Shown one piece after another: positions 10,725 to 22,084 of a stretch of 64,000 nucleotides of DNA; position 1 is the stretch's first letter, and every line of letters begins with the position of its first letter. The notes beneath the pieces were generated by a model. It saw nothing but the letters and a program-made list of their open reading frames with translations. It did not search any database and was not told the origin of the DNA. Source of the DNA: Dipteronia dyeriana. Lineage: Eukaryota > Streptophyta > Magnoliopsida > Sapindales > Sapindaceae. A program made the position numbers and the translations under genes. The stretch covers positions 56,148,597-56,212,596 of the forward strand of contig CM065303.1 in NCBI GenBank assembly GCA_032871835.1, read 5' to 3'.

Positions 10725-13699
10725 TCAAGAGAAAACAACAACAAAAACAAACAAGCAAACAATACGAAGACTCGATAAAAATAAAAGAAATTCAAACAAC
10801 AATAACTCAAAAGCCTCATTTTCAACTGATGATGAGATGCAAAAAGGTATGGATAAGGAGAGTAGACATATGCAAAACATTCTCAAGCAACTCGAAGGCA
10901 CTCACGGGAGACTCGAACAACACGAATCCCACACCTAGAGTGCTCTCATATCGGGAACTACTCACTCTCACACCTCGAGCATAATTCACTTTGACTCTAA
11001 GCCTCACATGGACATTCTCTTTTCTTTCCTCTAGGAGTCCTAAGTTCACACTTATGCAAAGTATGCAAGGATAGAGTTTTGCATAGGAATCGAATACTTG
11101 CATACATTATGAAATGAAACGTTATTCTTTTGGTGAACTAGCCTAGGAAATGAATCAAATACCATGAACGTGAAAGATCATGCTTCAACAAACATTCCCA
11201 ATCTAGATTTCATAGTAGATCATTTAGGTCTTCCCTTTGGTTGTAATGGGGCCATTGGGTGAAATATGGTGAACAAAGAATAGGAAATGGAATTCAAAAG
11301 TCACCAATCTTGCTAAGATTCTATATGATACACATAATAATTTAGCTCTAATTGCATCACTTATCACTAGTGACTAGGCTTAACTTTTCATTACACTTGT
11401 GCTACATATAAGTACTCTACTTGTAAGTACTTTACAATTACAAACAAGACTCTTGCACCCTTCTTTTCTTTTTCCCTTTTTTTTTCAACATTTAAGCTCA
11501 TAAGTGCACATTTTTTGCACTTTTACATTTTAAGCCTTTTGCCTTGCACATTTACAATATAGCCTAAGTACACACTAACTTTTCATATTTAGAGCTTTTC
11601 CACCTTTTAGCCTAACACAACACATCCTAACAAGATTGGCAACGAGGATAGGCATGTGTTTAGGTTTAGACTATATGGTGTAATGTGGTTCCAAAAGAAA
11701 GGTGAGTGTTTAGCCTCAAAATTGGTTTAGGAGCACACAAATAGGGACATGGAATGTGTTTAGGCTAATTTAAGTAGTTAAGCCACACATTGCCTAAAAT
11801 CATTTCCACCATTTCATCTATCAAGGGAATGTAAGTATCCATCAAGCAATCCACAAATATAATGCAATGTGATGTCCTATGGCAATTGATGCTGGTGGCG
11901 AGATAAGTGTTTAAGATGAAACAATGATAACACTCAAATGCGCTTTTTAAGGCTTGTATTTGTGAACTCACTAGGTGTCTCCACTATTATAACGAAATGC
12001 TTGAGCATTGAGTCCCCTCAACTTGAACACAACATATGGAACAAGCCCATGAAGTGCAAGTGAGACCCTAGAGGGACAATAAGATGCTCAATCGAGCACA
12101 TCATGCATAAATAAACTCTCACACAAACACACACGCAAAGCATCACACCCAAGCTCCTTAAATCTCAAAAATTTTGGCCATGCGACAGTTTTTGAAAAGT
12201 TTTGACACAAAAATTAAATTTAGGACTCAATAAACCAAAACGACCGACACCAGTGTTGAGACCTCCAAACATAAACTCAACATTGTCCCCAATGTTGACA
12301 ATGAGAGCCCGGCAAAAAGGCACCTAAACAATAAAATAACACAATAGAAAACAAAATAAAATGCACAAAAGCTCGATCAAGATGGCATAGAAAGCTCCCA
12401 ATGGCAATTAAACATCAACTATAACACAATACAACACACACTCTTATTCTAAACACAAATAAAAGAAAAGACAAAAAATGATGTAAAAGTACCACCACGA
12501 TAGAAATCAAATAAAAAGTAACTAAAACAAGTACGAAATATCACTGAAAACAGTAAAACTAACAAGACAAGTCTAGCTAAACAAACACAGTTCAAAGCTA
12601 ATAATTAAGTGGTGGTGATGGTGGCCAAATGTGCCCCAATTTTCTTTATTTTCAGTCTATCTCACCCACAAATCCTCCTAAAACATGGAATCACTACAGA
12701 AATGCTTCAATAAACTTCACAACAAAAACCAACCTTTCAATTCACACAAATATGAACAAATTTGCTTCAACCCCAAAGATTCCAAAAAATCCCAAAATCA
12801 ACCCAAGAATGTGTAAATAAAAGTATAACTAGAATTTAGGACTAGCAAGGGCCTAAAGTAAGTGAAGAGAATAAGGAATTATTGATTGTGTGGGCTAAAA
12901 GTCTTTGATGTCACATGAAGGGAGAATTGGTTACGATTGAGGTTTGAATTTTGGTGAGGCTGCCCTACCACGAACTGATTCTTTTATAGTGAGTCCCTGT
13001 CGCTGTCGTAATGTTACGGTCTTCCATGATGGAAATCATGACCGCGACACACCGCCTCTTCGTTTTGGTCCTAAAATTCTGATGTCGCGGTTGTACATCC
13101 ACACAACATGTTGAGCGACACGTCGATCGATAACACCCCTTATATTTGTTGTGTGGTTTGTGTCACGGTCATCCATGTTGGAAATCATGACCGTGACATA
13201 CCGCCCCTTTCTTGTTGCATTGTCGTGTTTGGAACAGCAGCGACGTACAGGCAACACCATAGGTGACAACAACTCCTCTTTGTTGTCGAGTGGAACAGTC
13301 GCGGTTGTCCATGATGACCTCATGACTGCGACATACCTGGAATTTTTTTCTCTTTGTGGCCTTTTAATGATTTTAAGTGCCTAATCTGCACACATACTCA
13401 ACAATAAACATATCAAGGGCATTTGCTTGAACAATTGGGTCGGGAAAGCTTAACTTAGCTACTAGACTTGTATGTAAAAATGAAAATCACCCCAAACCTA
13501 TGTTTACCTTTGCACTTTCAACACAATTAATTTTTTATCAATTAAGGTGTGGATCAACTTAGACATGGAAGTGAAGTAGAATCACTACCATTTACAATTA
13601 TTATGCAAAATTAAAAGTTATCGAAAGGAAAGATACCTAGGTAGGTTACCTCCTACCAATCACACTATTTAACGTCTAGGCAAGACATGGTGAGAGCAC
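10725..13699 (-). other. Athila-B 3' untranslated region
   Basis: No gene. It is co-linear with two parts of Athila-A, 58591-59700 and 61370-63350, joined near 12620 where Athila-A has its extra ORF. Recognisable landmarks are the GGTGGTGATGGTGGCC block (12609), the GTGCACATTTTTGCAC-like run near 11510, and strong dyad modules at 13016-13330. The best is TGTCACGGTCAT (13161-13172) with ATGACCGTGACA (13187-13198). Confidence 0.7.
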
Positions 13700-15140
13700 T
13701 ACAACTCTTGAAGCTCTATCACTTCCAACAAAGTAAGGTTTCCATCAATGATAGTGTCTCTTGCTTTGTCAAGTTTGTCTTTTCGGATCCAAACTTGTTG
13801 AATCTTCCCTGGCCTTCCTTTAGGCATATTTCGTTTCTTTTTGTACACTTCTATACATTCAACACATTAGGCCTTTTTATGACCCTTAGTGTGGCAAAAA
13901 TGACATTTGTAAGGAAAATATGATGAAATACCTCCGGTCTTCTGAATTCTTGCCCTTGGATGGTTTGCAACTCTCTTGATGATATGGAGTTATGCAGTTG
14001 CTTCGTCTATGCTTTGGTCCTTGGTCAAGGTTTCAATTGTTCATTCGGCTCTTCCAAGCTCCATTAAGCAGTCACATTCCTTGACATTTTCTACCTTTAA
14101 AGCAATTTCTTTTTCGCTCAACTCTTTCTTGACGGCATTGATTTTCTTATTCGCTTACTCCATTTGCCATTGCAAGTTCCTAGTGCCTCCGGCAAAGTTT
14201 TCTTCTTGCTCTTCTACCAACCTAGAAAGATCTTCTGCCCTCTTGATTGCTTCATCTCTTTCCTTTTCTAGGATTTTCATCCTCTTCATCAAGTCAATGT
14301 TTTTGCTTACAAGCTCATCAATGTCCAACATTGCTTGTTTGTCACATGGATCGCCAATTTGACCACTTTCCTCACCTTTATCCTCAAAAAGTGCTAGGAT
14401 TTCATTTAAGTACTCAATTGGATTCCTAGAATAGTCTTCTGTCTGAAGTGTATCCACAACAAGGCAATCAACTGAGCTAGTGGCTTTCTTCAACCTTTCA
14501 GGAAATAGAAACGGTGGAATATAAGGATCGGGTGAATTATGTAAAAGAGAAGTCTTCTCAGGAATCTTCTCTACTCCTACTTCCTCTTCTTCTACCAAAG
14601 TCTCCACCTCAATTTCCTCTTTCGATTCTTTAGCCTTTTTCTTCTTAGGCTCTCCACTTGTATCTCTGGTGTCTAACACTCGGGCACTCCTCAAAACTGT
14701 CATTGCCTTAGCCTGTTCATTTATGTGAATTGTGTTAGCTACTTGTTCTAACTATGTCACCAACTTCTTCACCGATGCCTCTAAGTTAGTGAACCTTTGC
14801 CCGATTTCTTGAATGAAATTATTCAAGTTTTGATATGTCTGTTGTAAACTCTATGCAAGGGTAGTCACAAGGCTGATATGAAGTCACATCTCAATTACCC
14901 GAGTTGTTCCACTTTTGCCCACTTAACCCTTAGCCTTGGTAGTTATGAGTTTGGTTATTCAAAGTGTTGTTTGGGTCGGACCATGAGAAGTTGGAATGGT
15001 TGCACCACCCCGGATTCTAAGAGTTAGAATATGGATCATTTCTTCCTCTTTGAAAATTTAGGGCTTGGACATCCTTCGTCTCATAAAATACCATTTCTCT
15101 ACCTTGACGGTCCACTTCATACACCATGTTTGCCCTTAAA
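13700..15140 (-). pseudogene. Chimeric Athila-B ORF: Gag tail, coiled coil and zinc knuckle
   Basis: From the right: MVYEVDRQGREMVFYET and NFQRGRNDPYSNS (15125-15017) match Gag of Athila-A. Then EQAKAMTVLRSARVLD (about 14720) and the acidic linker to PEKTSLLHNSPDPYIPPF (about 14530) match its gag-pol linker. From about 14480 the sequence is unlike Athila: a long coiled coil (KRMKILEKERDEAIKRAEDL, NLQWQMEANKKINAVKKELS) and a knuckle CHFCHTKGHKKA-stop-C (about 13865-13910), then KGRPGKIQQVWIRK. The end GNLTLLEVIELQEL-stop (about 13725) again matches the last codons of Athila-A pol (GNVAWLEEIKLQEP). RT, RNase H and integrase have therefore been replaced. The foreign segment looks like a Copia Gag C terminus, but that origin is inferred. 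Several stops are present. Confidence 0.7.
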
Positions 15141-15276
15141 CACCAAAAACAAAAGTACCAACAAAGTAAAAAGAAACAAAAAAGAAATAAAACTAAACTA
15201 ATAAAATAAAATAAAATAAAATGACACACACTACCTAAATCAAACTAATAAGACTCAACTAATGAATATACGTCGA

Positions 15277-15294
15277 TCCCCGGTAGCAGCACCA
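15277..15294 (-). other. Athila-B primer-binding site
   Basis: The minus strand reads TGGTGCTGCTACCGGGGA, an Athila-type PBS a few bases from the LTR end at 15299 (Athila-A has TTGCGCCGCTGCCGGGGA at 53908). Confidence 0.75.
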
Positions 15295-15298
15295 AAAT

Positions 15299-16706
15299 TG
15301 ATTGCATTATTTTTAATCTTAATCAATTTAAAAGAAAAGTTCGTTCATTGAAATCGGTGATTCAACTAGTTGAACACTAATAAATCTAATTAAATCCTAA
15401 TCTAAGTGCCTGAAAACTAAATGGCATAATGCTTGTCTTGGGTTAGTATTCTAATTCATCAACATGCAAAAATGCAATAAACTAAATGACACAAAAGTTC
15501 ACACGAAAATATGAATATTAGGGAATTGCTAGGGAATCAATGCAACCTAATTTAACTACTCAATGTAGTCCTCAAGTCTCATTAAAGCACTTAAATCCAA
15601 TTGATAGAGTTTGTTTCATGAAACAACTAATCTTGGTTAGAATTAGTTTTTAATTAAGACTCTAAACCAAATCACACATAGCATGGTCATGCATATGGAA
15701 ATTTTCTCAATTATTAAGATTGTAGTTAAGGACTAAATGGGATGGTCACCCACATCTAACCCTCAACATCATAAATAAACTAATCCTAACACAAACATTC
15801 ATTGAAGTCTCATTTGAATATAAGTGAAGGAATTAGAGCAAGTGTTTCAATAAAAAGAATACCAAGGTATTTAATTAAAAACCATTAGACTATAAGATTA
15901 CAAATAGTTGTTTAACCGATTTATATTAGTCCCCTAACTTAGATATTAGTTACACATCAAGGAAGAGAAATAAAACAAAAAAGAGTTAAGGAAGAAACCC
16001 AAGTTGATCATTTGAGGTTCCTTGACTTGTAAGCTTCTTTTTCTTGCCTTCCAAGATTCCAAGAAGGATAGAGGAATGAAAGTGTCTAGGGAAGATGATG
16101 AAAGGGTGAAAAAATGTCCAAAATTTCATGTGGCTTATCCCCATTTTTTTACCAAAATCTAAGATGGGTATTTATATGGGTCCAAAAATAGGTCAGGAAT
16201 CAACCTAGAAACACGTGTCATCATACTGTCGCGTTGTTGAATGTTGCGGTTGTCCATGAAGACAACTCAATCGTGACACCACGCTTCTTCATTCCGCGTT
16301 TTCTTTTTAAGCGACTCTTTGAGCGACACTGGCTAGATAAGTTGTTATCGCCTGATGTATCGCGGTCTCCCATGAGACACTAAGACCGTGACATGTCACT
16401 ATCTTTTATTTTGTGCATGCTCTTTAAGCGACTCTTTAGATGACTCATAAAACAAGTTGTTGTCGCCTGTAGTGTTGCGGTCTCCCATGACAACGCTCCA
16501 CGACCCCAATAGCTCATGCCTTTTTGTCCAAGTTTCCAATTTTCAGCTCTTTTGGGTCCCAACTTCACTCAAATCTCCCATATGATACCCCTAATACAAA
16601 GTCCTGTAAAAACACTCAATCGAGCCATTAATCATTTGATTTTACTCGAGAATTGAGCAATAAGCATAGGGAGGGGGAATCGAAATCTAGTGTTATCATG
16701 GCTCAA
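15299..16706 (-). repeat. Athila-B 5' LTR
   Basis: About 1.4 kb, co-linear with 52467-53903. On the minus strand it starts near TTGAGCCATGATAAC, having lost ATCG compared with the other copies, and ends AATAATGCAATCA. It contains the TATA region (rc of gggtatttatatggg, about 16167-16181) and dyad modules at 16225-16500 (GTTGCGGTTGTCC, TATCGCGGTCTCC, AAGACCGTGACA). Confidence 0.85.
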
Positions 16707-17059
16707 TTAGCGGTGGAGACAGAAGCTCGTAACGTGGCACACACAATGGTGGTGTCCAGGAGTGACAAGTTGTGCAGACCGTGGTGCTGACATAGTGCAC
16801 ACACCACGACCTATGGAGCGGTGTTCTATAGCGGTTTCAAGCGTTGAGGATCGCGATATAGACACATGCCTACACAGCGGTCCAGACCGGGATACATGTG
16901 GATTTCATAAAAAATAGGAAATTGTGTGCCTAGAAGTAATTGGAAAAAGGAAATAAATTCCAATTGGATTTTGGCTAACCTTAGTGCTCCCATATATTAT
17001 TACCATTATGTGTTCTCTGAAAAAGAGAGAGAAGTATGTAGTGTGTGAGAAAAATTGCT

Positions 17060-17100
<41 letters not shown>

Positions 17101-17289
17101 AATTATAGAGAGATAGAGAGATAGAGAGATTGTAATCAACTCTAAGAAATAGTGGATTGAGTGTAGTGTGCTCCATGGATGTAGGCAAATTACAGAACCA
17201 CGTAAAATCTTTAGTGTCTTCATTCTTTTTATTGCTTTATATTATTTGTGTTTGTGATTAGATTTGTGTGTGTGCAATTTTTCTCAACA
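16707..17289 (+). repeat. Copia-2 5' LTR, right piece
   Basis: Continues the Copia-2 LTR from about its position 57, so its first 120 bp repeat sequence already present in the left piece. The TATA region that reads catataaatatt in the 3' LTR is catatattatta here. A (GA)n run spans 17063-17099, far longer than in the 3' LTR (about 24704-24716). It ends TTTCTCAACA before the PBS. Confidence 0.85.
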
Positions 17290-17292
17290 ACA

Positions 17293-17308
17293 ATTGGTAT
17301 TAGAGCTC
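17293..17308 (+). other. Copia-2 primer-binding site
   Basis: ATTGGTATTAGAGCTC, the initiator tRNA-Met type PBS with one change from TATCAGAGC, directly after the LTR. Confidence 0.85.
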
Positions 17309-17376
17309 CAGGTTGGGGCAGATTATGTTTCACACAAATCTAGGTCTTCTCGTGGTTATCGATTTCGCCGTGGAGA

Positions 17377-18230
17377 TGGAGTCAGAGAAGGAAACGCACA
17401 TGATTGAGAAATTCAATGGATCGAATTTCAACTTCTAAAACATACTGATGGAGGATTATCTGTACCAGAAGGATTTGCATTGGCTTATAAAAGAGAGATC
17501 AAAGGATATGACCGATGAAGATTGGGAAAAGAACGTAAATCGAAGAACATGGATGATGATGATTTTGAACTCTTGGACTGGAAAGCATTGGGAGCAATTC
17601 GTCTCAATTTGATGAAGCAGGTTTCCTTCAACGTAAAGGATCAACAGACTGCTAAGGATCTAATGGATACCATATCATACCTATATAAACAGCCTTCCGC
17701 GGTAAGGAAAGTCAATCTTATTAAGAAGTTATCAACCTTGAAAATGGCGGAGGGTCAAAACTTTAAAGATTTTATGAACTAGTTCAATGAAGTGAATGAT
17801 GAGTTGTGTTCTTTGTCTATGGGTTTTGATGAGAAGTTTATGGCAGTATTTCTACTCACCCAATTGCTAGAAAGTTAGAAGACGACAAGCCAGTCGATTG
17901 CCAACTTGTTTAGGAAAGAAAAATTGAATCTTCAACAGGTTGTAAACATGATCATGAACGAAGAGATCAGGATGCATAAATAGGGATTAAGGGCATCTAC
18001 ATCTTCAACATTGAATTTGAAAGGTAGATAAGGTAGAAGCGAAAATCGAAACACAAATCAACGGGGAAGATCAAAGTCTAGAGAAAATCCAACACCAAGA
18101 ATCAAGCTAACTATTCGAGAAACTAGTAACAAAGCCAAAAGGATGTAGAGTGCTGGAATTGTGGTAAGAAATGCCACCTCTCGTATGATTGTATATCTGA
18201 GAAGAAAGATAAGGGCAAGAGCAGTACGAA
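17377..18230 (+). pseudogene. Copia-2 Gag (Tnt1-like, UBN2 and CCHC), broken
   Basis: The ATG at 17377 opens MESEKETHMIEKFNGSNFNF with a stop where Trp is expected, followed by LMEDYLYQKDLHWLI. After a frame change the capsid continues DWKALGAIRLNLMKQVSFNV, TAKDLMDTISYLYKQPSAVR, LIKKLSTLKMAEGQNFKDFM, then a stop at 17780-17782. An R/S/N-rich stretch precedes the intact knuckle CWNCGKKCHLSYDC (about 18153-18194). The layout matches the Tnt1-94-type Gag family. At least five stops. Confidence 0.8.
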
Positions 18231-18289
18231 TTATGTATCGGAGGAGTCTGTTGACTACCTTATATGCTCATTAGAAAGCAAGACAGATT

Positions 18290-18590
18290 CCTGGGCCCTG
18301 GATTCGGGAGCTTCTTTCCATGTCACACCTCACAGGGAATTACTTCAGAACTACGTCTCCAAAAAATTGGGTAAAGTGTATCTTGGTGATGATCTAGCAT
18401 GCGGCATTACCGGGAAGGGAGGTGTGAAGATTCAACTGCAAGGGTCAGTTTGGAAGCTCGACAATGTGAGGCATATACCGGACTTGAGAAAGAATTTGAC
18501 CTCCATTAGGCAACTGACGTCAGACAGTTATGTGACGACTTTCAGAGGTGATAAGTGAAAGATTTCGAAAGGAGCTATGACGATCACCTG
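18290..18590 (+). pseudogene. Copia-2 aspartic protease
   Basis: The motif SWALDSGASFHVTPHRELL (about 18292-18346) is the Copia protease active site. The domain goes on through YLGDDLACGITGKGGVKIQL and NVRHIPDLRKNLTSIRQL to FRGDK, then a stop at 18556-18558. About 30 bases later Copia sequence is replaced by the Tekay-like fragment, and it resumes at 21034 in the pre-integrase domain. Confidence 0.8.
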
Positions 18591-18591
18591 A

Positions 18592-19397
18592 GGAAATTTT
18601 AGCCTAGATTACAAGAAGCTCTAGGAACTATACTGTATATTAATACTGCTTTTCACCCACATACTGGTGGTCAATCAGAGCATACAATTCAGACGTTACA
18701 AGATATGCTTCGAGCTTGTGTGATAGATTTCAAAGGAAGTTGGGATGTGCATGTAACGTTGATAGAATTTGCCTACAATAACAGTTATCAGGCTAGCATT
18801 GAAATGGCTCCTTATGAAGCTTTGTATGGGAGAAAATGTAGAACACCGGTATGCGGGGATGAAGTGGGTGAGAGAAAGTTGTTAGGTCTAGAAATCGTTC
18901 AAATCACAACATAAAATATCAGAATTATTAGAGATAGATTAAAGGTTGCTCAAGATAGGCAGAAAAGCTATACAAATAAGCGGAGAAGGGAACTTGAATT
19001 TAAAGTGGGTGACTATGTATTCTTACGAATTTCACCTTGGAAAGGTATACTTCAATTTGGAAGACGTGGGAAGTTAAGTTCGCGATACATTGGTCCGTAT
19101 GATATTATTGGCATAGTGGGAGCAGTGGCATACCGTTTAGCTTTACCTTCAAAGCTTTCAATAAGTCATGACGTATTCCATGTTTCTATGCTTCGTAAAT
19201 ATATAGTTGACCCTACACATGTTTTAACCAAACAACCAGTAAAGTTAAGAGAAGATTTGACTTATGAAGAGGAACCTATTGAGATTCTAGACATAATGGA
19301 GCAAGTATTACGTACTAAGGTTATTCCTCTAGTAAAGATGTTATGTAGAAATCATGTGACGGAAGAGGCGACTTGGGAACATGAAGATCATATGTGA
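18592..19397 (+). pseudogene. Gypsy integrase C-terminal half with degenerate chromodomain
   Basis: The end of the integrase core carries the third catalytic residue, the Glu in TGGQSEHTIQTLQDMLRACV (about 18666-18725). Next come FAYNNSYQASIEMAPYEALY, the conserved YGRKCRTP block, and after a stop at 18912-18914 the C-terminal domain: KVGDYVFLRISPWKGI, GKLSSRYIGPYDIIG, LSISHDVFHVSMLRKYI. It ends in a chromodomain-like remnant (ATWEHEDHM). This order is typical of plant Tekay/Del chromoviruses. The first two catalytic Asp residues and all of RT are absent. Confidence 0.82.
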
Positions 19398-19460
19398 AAT
19401 CAGTATCTCCATCTATTTCGGTTAGGTAAGTGAATTTCAAGGATGAAATTCTTGGTGGGG

Positions 19461-21033
19461 TGAATTGCAACACCCAAACCATTCAGGCCCAACATAGGGA
19501 CCAAATTTAAAGGCTAAAAAAATGAACGTGAAACAGAAAAGTAATCAGGTGAGTAAGCAGTTGTAGCCTGTCTAGTTGACAGACAACTGTGAGGTTAGAT
19601 AACTAGCTCATAACTTTACATGTCTCTCTCTCTCTATATATATATATATGTATCTATATAAGGATAAACATGATATTAGAGCAAGAAAACAGTAGAATCG
19701 AGTAGATGAAAGGAAAGAGAAGGAAGAAAAGGGAGAAGAAGTCAGTGGAGTTCTCATGTGATTTTTAGAGTTTTTGGTTGATTTCTTCTTTGAATTCCAC
19801 ATATTCTAATTGGATTTTTATGTGATTGATAGGGACAGAAGATGAAGTAGAGGAACCTAGCGTACTTGGTCCGAATTAAGCTTGAAGTTTAAGTTGTGAG
19901 TGAAAAAGTTTTCAGTCTTGTTTTTAACTCAGACTTTTCCAGTTTTGTGTTTTAAATTAATTGCCTGGAAATCATTTAAGTGTTTTATTTCTTCTTATGA
20001 TTTATTGTGATTATACAAAGAATTGAAAGTATGTTTTATGCTTATATTAGCACTCGAAAATAGTAGATATATTACTTTTATTAAATACTGAGAAGAGATT
20101 ATGATTGATTTCATAAAAGCACCATGTATGTACCCTTCCCCGGTTACTGTTATTATTAGCTTTTAGGGTCGTTCTACACATGTGTAGGTCAGATGAGTCG
20201 TTCTGCGCATGTACGATAGAAGTTAAGAGTCTTGAGTCGCTCTGCACGCGTATGACAAATGTTATTCCCAACTCTGTGTATACTTGAAGTAATTCGGCGT
20301 ACGTATGGAAGATTATCCTTGGGTACAAGTTTGGTGCAGATTCATATTTTATAAATCATATTGTTCTTGATCAGAAAAGAGTTGTGCATAAGTTTATTTG
20401 TGATCGTAGATATATTATCTTTAACATTATATTTACTATATGTTACTGGATACATATTGAAAAAGTTGTTCAGCAGAAAACTTATATGTTTTTTAAAAGT
20501 TTTTATTCACTCACTGAGCGTTAGCGCTCATTCTTTTATTTTTTTAAGGTAAGTTTTGAGGTTGGGCAACTCAACGACATCATGAAGCATAAGATTCATG
20601 CATTTTGATTTCCTCATATGTTGTGCATATCTTGAGATTTATGGTCGGTTTTCTTGGTCGGATTGGTCGGTTTTCTTGGTCGACTGGTCGGATTTGTATG
20701 GTCGGATTGGTCGAGTTTTGACTGATCTGGTTTTGGAATGGTCGATTTTGATTGGTCGGGTTTGGAAATGGTCGGTTTTAGACTGGTGGGTTTTAGATTG
20801 GTCGGTTTTAAAAACTGGTTGGTTTTTGACTTATTGGTTATTTCCAGGCAGTTTTGTAATGAACAGAAGTATGTAATAAAAGACTTGCAGTTATGTACAT
20901 TTTGTATTCTACATTTCTTTTATGTTTAATCTGTAGAATTTTTTTTAGTTAAAACTCATTTATCATGTTAGCAAAGGTGCAGCTCACAAGACCTCTCTCG
21001 TACTCAAGAGATGAGTCGGGGTAGGTCTTGTCA
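19461..21033 (+). repeat. 3' LTR of the Tekay-like Gypsy
   Basis: About 1.57 kb, starting TGAATTGCAACACCC after the purine-rich GGTGGGG and ending GGGTAGGTCTTGTCA. It contains a (CT)n/(TA)n tract (19621-19650), repeated GTCGYTCTGCNCNYGTA-like words (20168-20260), and a degenerate array of GGTCGGTTTT units at 20641-20830. No gene. Confidence 0.75.
20641..20830 (+). repeat. Degenerate GGTCGGTTTT tandem array
   Basis: Roughly a dozen GGTCG or GGTCGG cores are spaced every 10-18 bases with T-rich spacers, inside the Tekay-like LTR. Unit lengths vary, so it is an eroded minisatellite. Confidence 0.8.
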
Positions 21034-22084
21034 TGTGGCACCAGAGATTTGGGCACATGAGTACTTAGGGGCTGAAGTGTCTGCATTCGAAAGGAAAGTT
21101 GCCAGATTTGAAGAGTGTTGAGGTTGATTTCTGTGAGAGCTGCACTATAGGAAAACAGAAACGAGTGAGCTTCAAGGGGACCGGAAGAGCACCAGCAAAA
21201 GAGAATCTGGAACTAGTGCACACTGATGTTTTGGGTAAACTGTATTTCGTCACATCCATCAATGATCATTCTGGAAAGGTATGGGTTTACTTTATAAAAT
21301 ACAAGTCTAATATGTTTGAGGCTTTTAAGAAGTGGAAAGTTATGGTTGAGAATGAGACAAGTTTAAAGATCAAAAGGCTGCATCCAGACAATGGTGAAGA
21401 GTATGAAGACAATGAGTTCAAGAAGTTCTACTATTAGAGCGACATAAAGCTTAGTAGGACGGTTTCTGGAACTCTACAGTAGAATGACATAGCAGAAGAG
21501 ATGAACAGGACATTGACTGAGAGAGCCAGAAGCATGAGGATACATTCAGGATTGCCAAAATAGTTTTAGGCAGAAGCAGTCAGTACAACAATATATTTGA
21601 TCAACAGAGGACCATCAAAGCCCTTGGACCTTGCTAGACCAGAAGAGATTTGGACTGGGAAAGAAGTAAAACTTTCTCATCTTAAAGTATTTAGGTGTGT
21701 TTCTTATGTACATGTAAGTGATCATACGAGGAGTAAGCTAGACGCCAAGTAAGTGAAGTGTACCTTGGTAGGCTACAGAGAAGGTGAATTTGGTTACAAG
21801 TTGTGGGATGACCAAAACCACAAGATGATCAGAAGTAGAGATATAGTCTTCAATGAAATGGTCATGTATAAAGACAGGAACACACAGGTGTCTGAGCCGA
21901 AAGAGTCAGAGTATTTTAGGCCGAATGACATATCGGACAGAGGTACCATAAAACATATTAAACAGAATGATGAAGAGCAAGGTGTGCAACCCCAGATTCA
22001 AGAACCTATACCACTCAGAGATGTTCCACTAACATAGGCTCAAAGTACGTTGAGAAGATCAACTCGAACTCCTATACCAAATAG
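21034..22084 (+). pseudogene. Copia-2 integrase and linker to RT
   Basis: The HHCC pre-integrase zinc domain WHQRFGHMSTQGLKCLHSKG, ending FCESCTIGKQKRVSF, is followed by the integrase core. Candidate catalytic residues are the Asp of LVHTDVLGKL, the Asp of LHPDNGEEYED and the Glu of AEEMNRTLTERARSM. Stops occur at 21436-21438, 21479-21481 and 21561-21563. The C-terminal part (21753-22037) shows the Copia blocks CTLVGYREGEFGYKLWD and RSRDIVFNEMVMYKD. The reading is cut at 22084 by the solo LTR and continues at 23934. Confidence 0.82.

Larger units (their letters stand above)
10602..16706 (-). mobile_element. Athila-B: deleted, chimeric Athila-like Gypsy
   Basis: Reads leftward: 5' LTR (15299-16706), PBS (15277-15294), a chimeric gag/pol ORF remnant (13700-15140), long untranslated 3' region (10703-13699), PPT (10685-10702) and only about 83 bp of 3' LTR (10602-10684). 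LTR, leader, gag linker and 3' region are co-linear with Athila-A (52467-64000). It lacks the N-terminal part of gag, the whole RT-RNase H-integrase block and the extra downstream ORF of Athila-A. It sits inside the Copia-2 5' LTR, but the flanks overlap by about 120 bp of LTR instead of showing a 5 bp TSD. Confidence 0.85.
18592..21033 (+). mobile_element. 3' end of a Tekay/Del-like Gypsy chromovirus
   Basis: Only the integrase C-terminal half, PPT and one LTR remain (18592-19397, about 19452-19460, 19461-21033). It lies inside Copia-2 between protease and pre-integrase. No TSD and no second LTR are present, and a little Copia coding sequence is missing at the junction, so the 5' part was probably lost by deletion. 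Confidence 0.75.

Noticed and set aside
16981..17223. Leu/Ser-rich minus-strand ORF
   Set aside because: Translation of the (GA)n microsatellite in the Copia-2 LTR.
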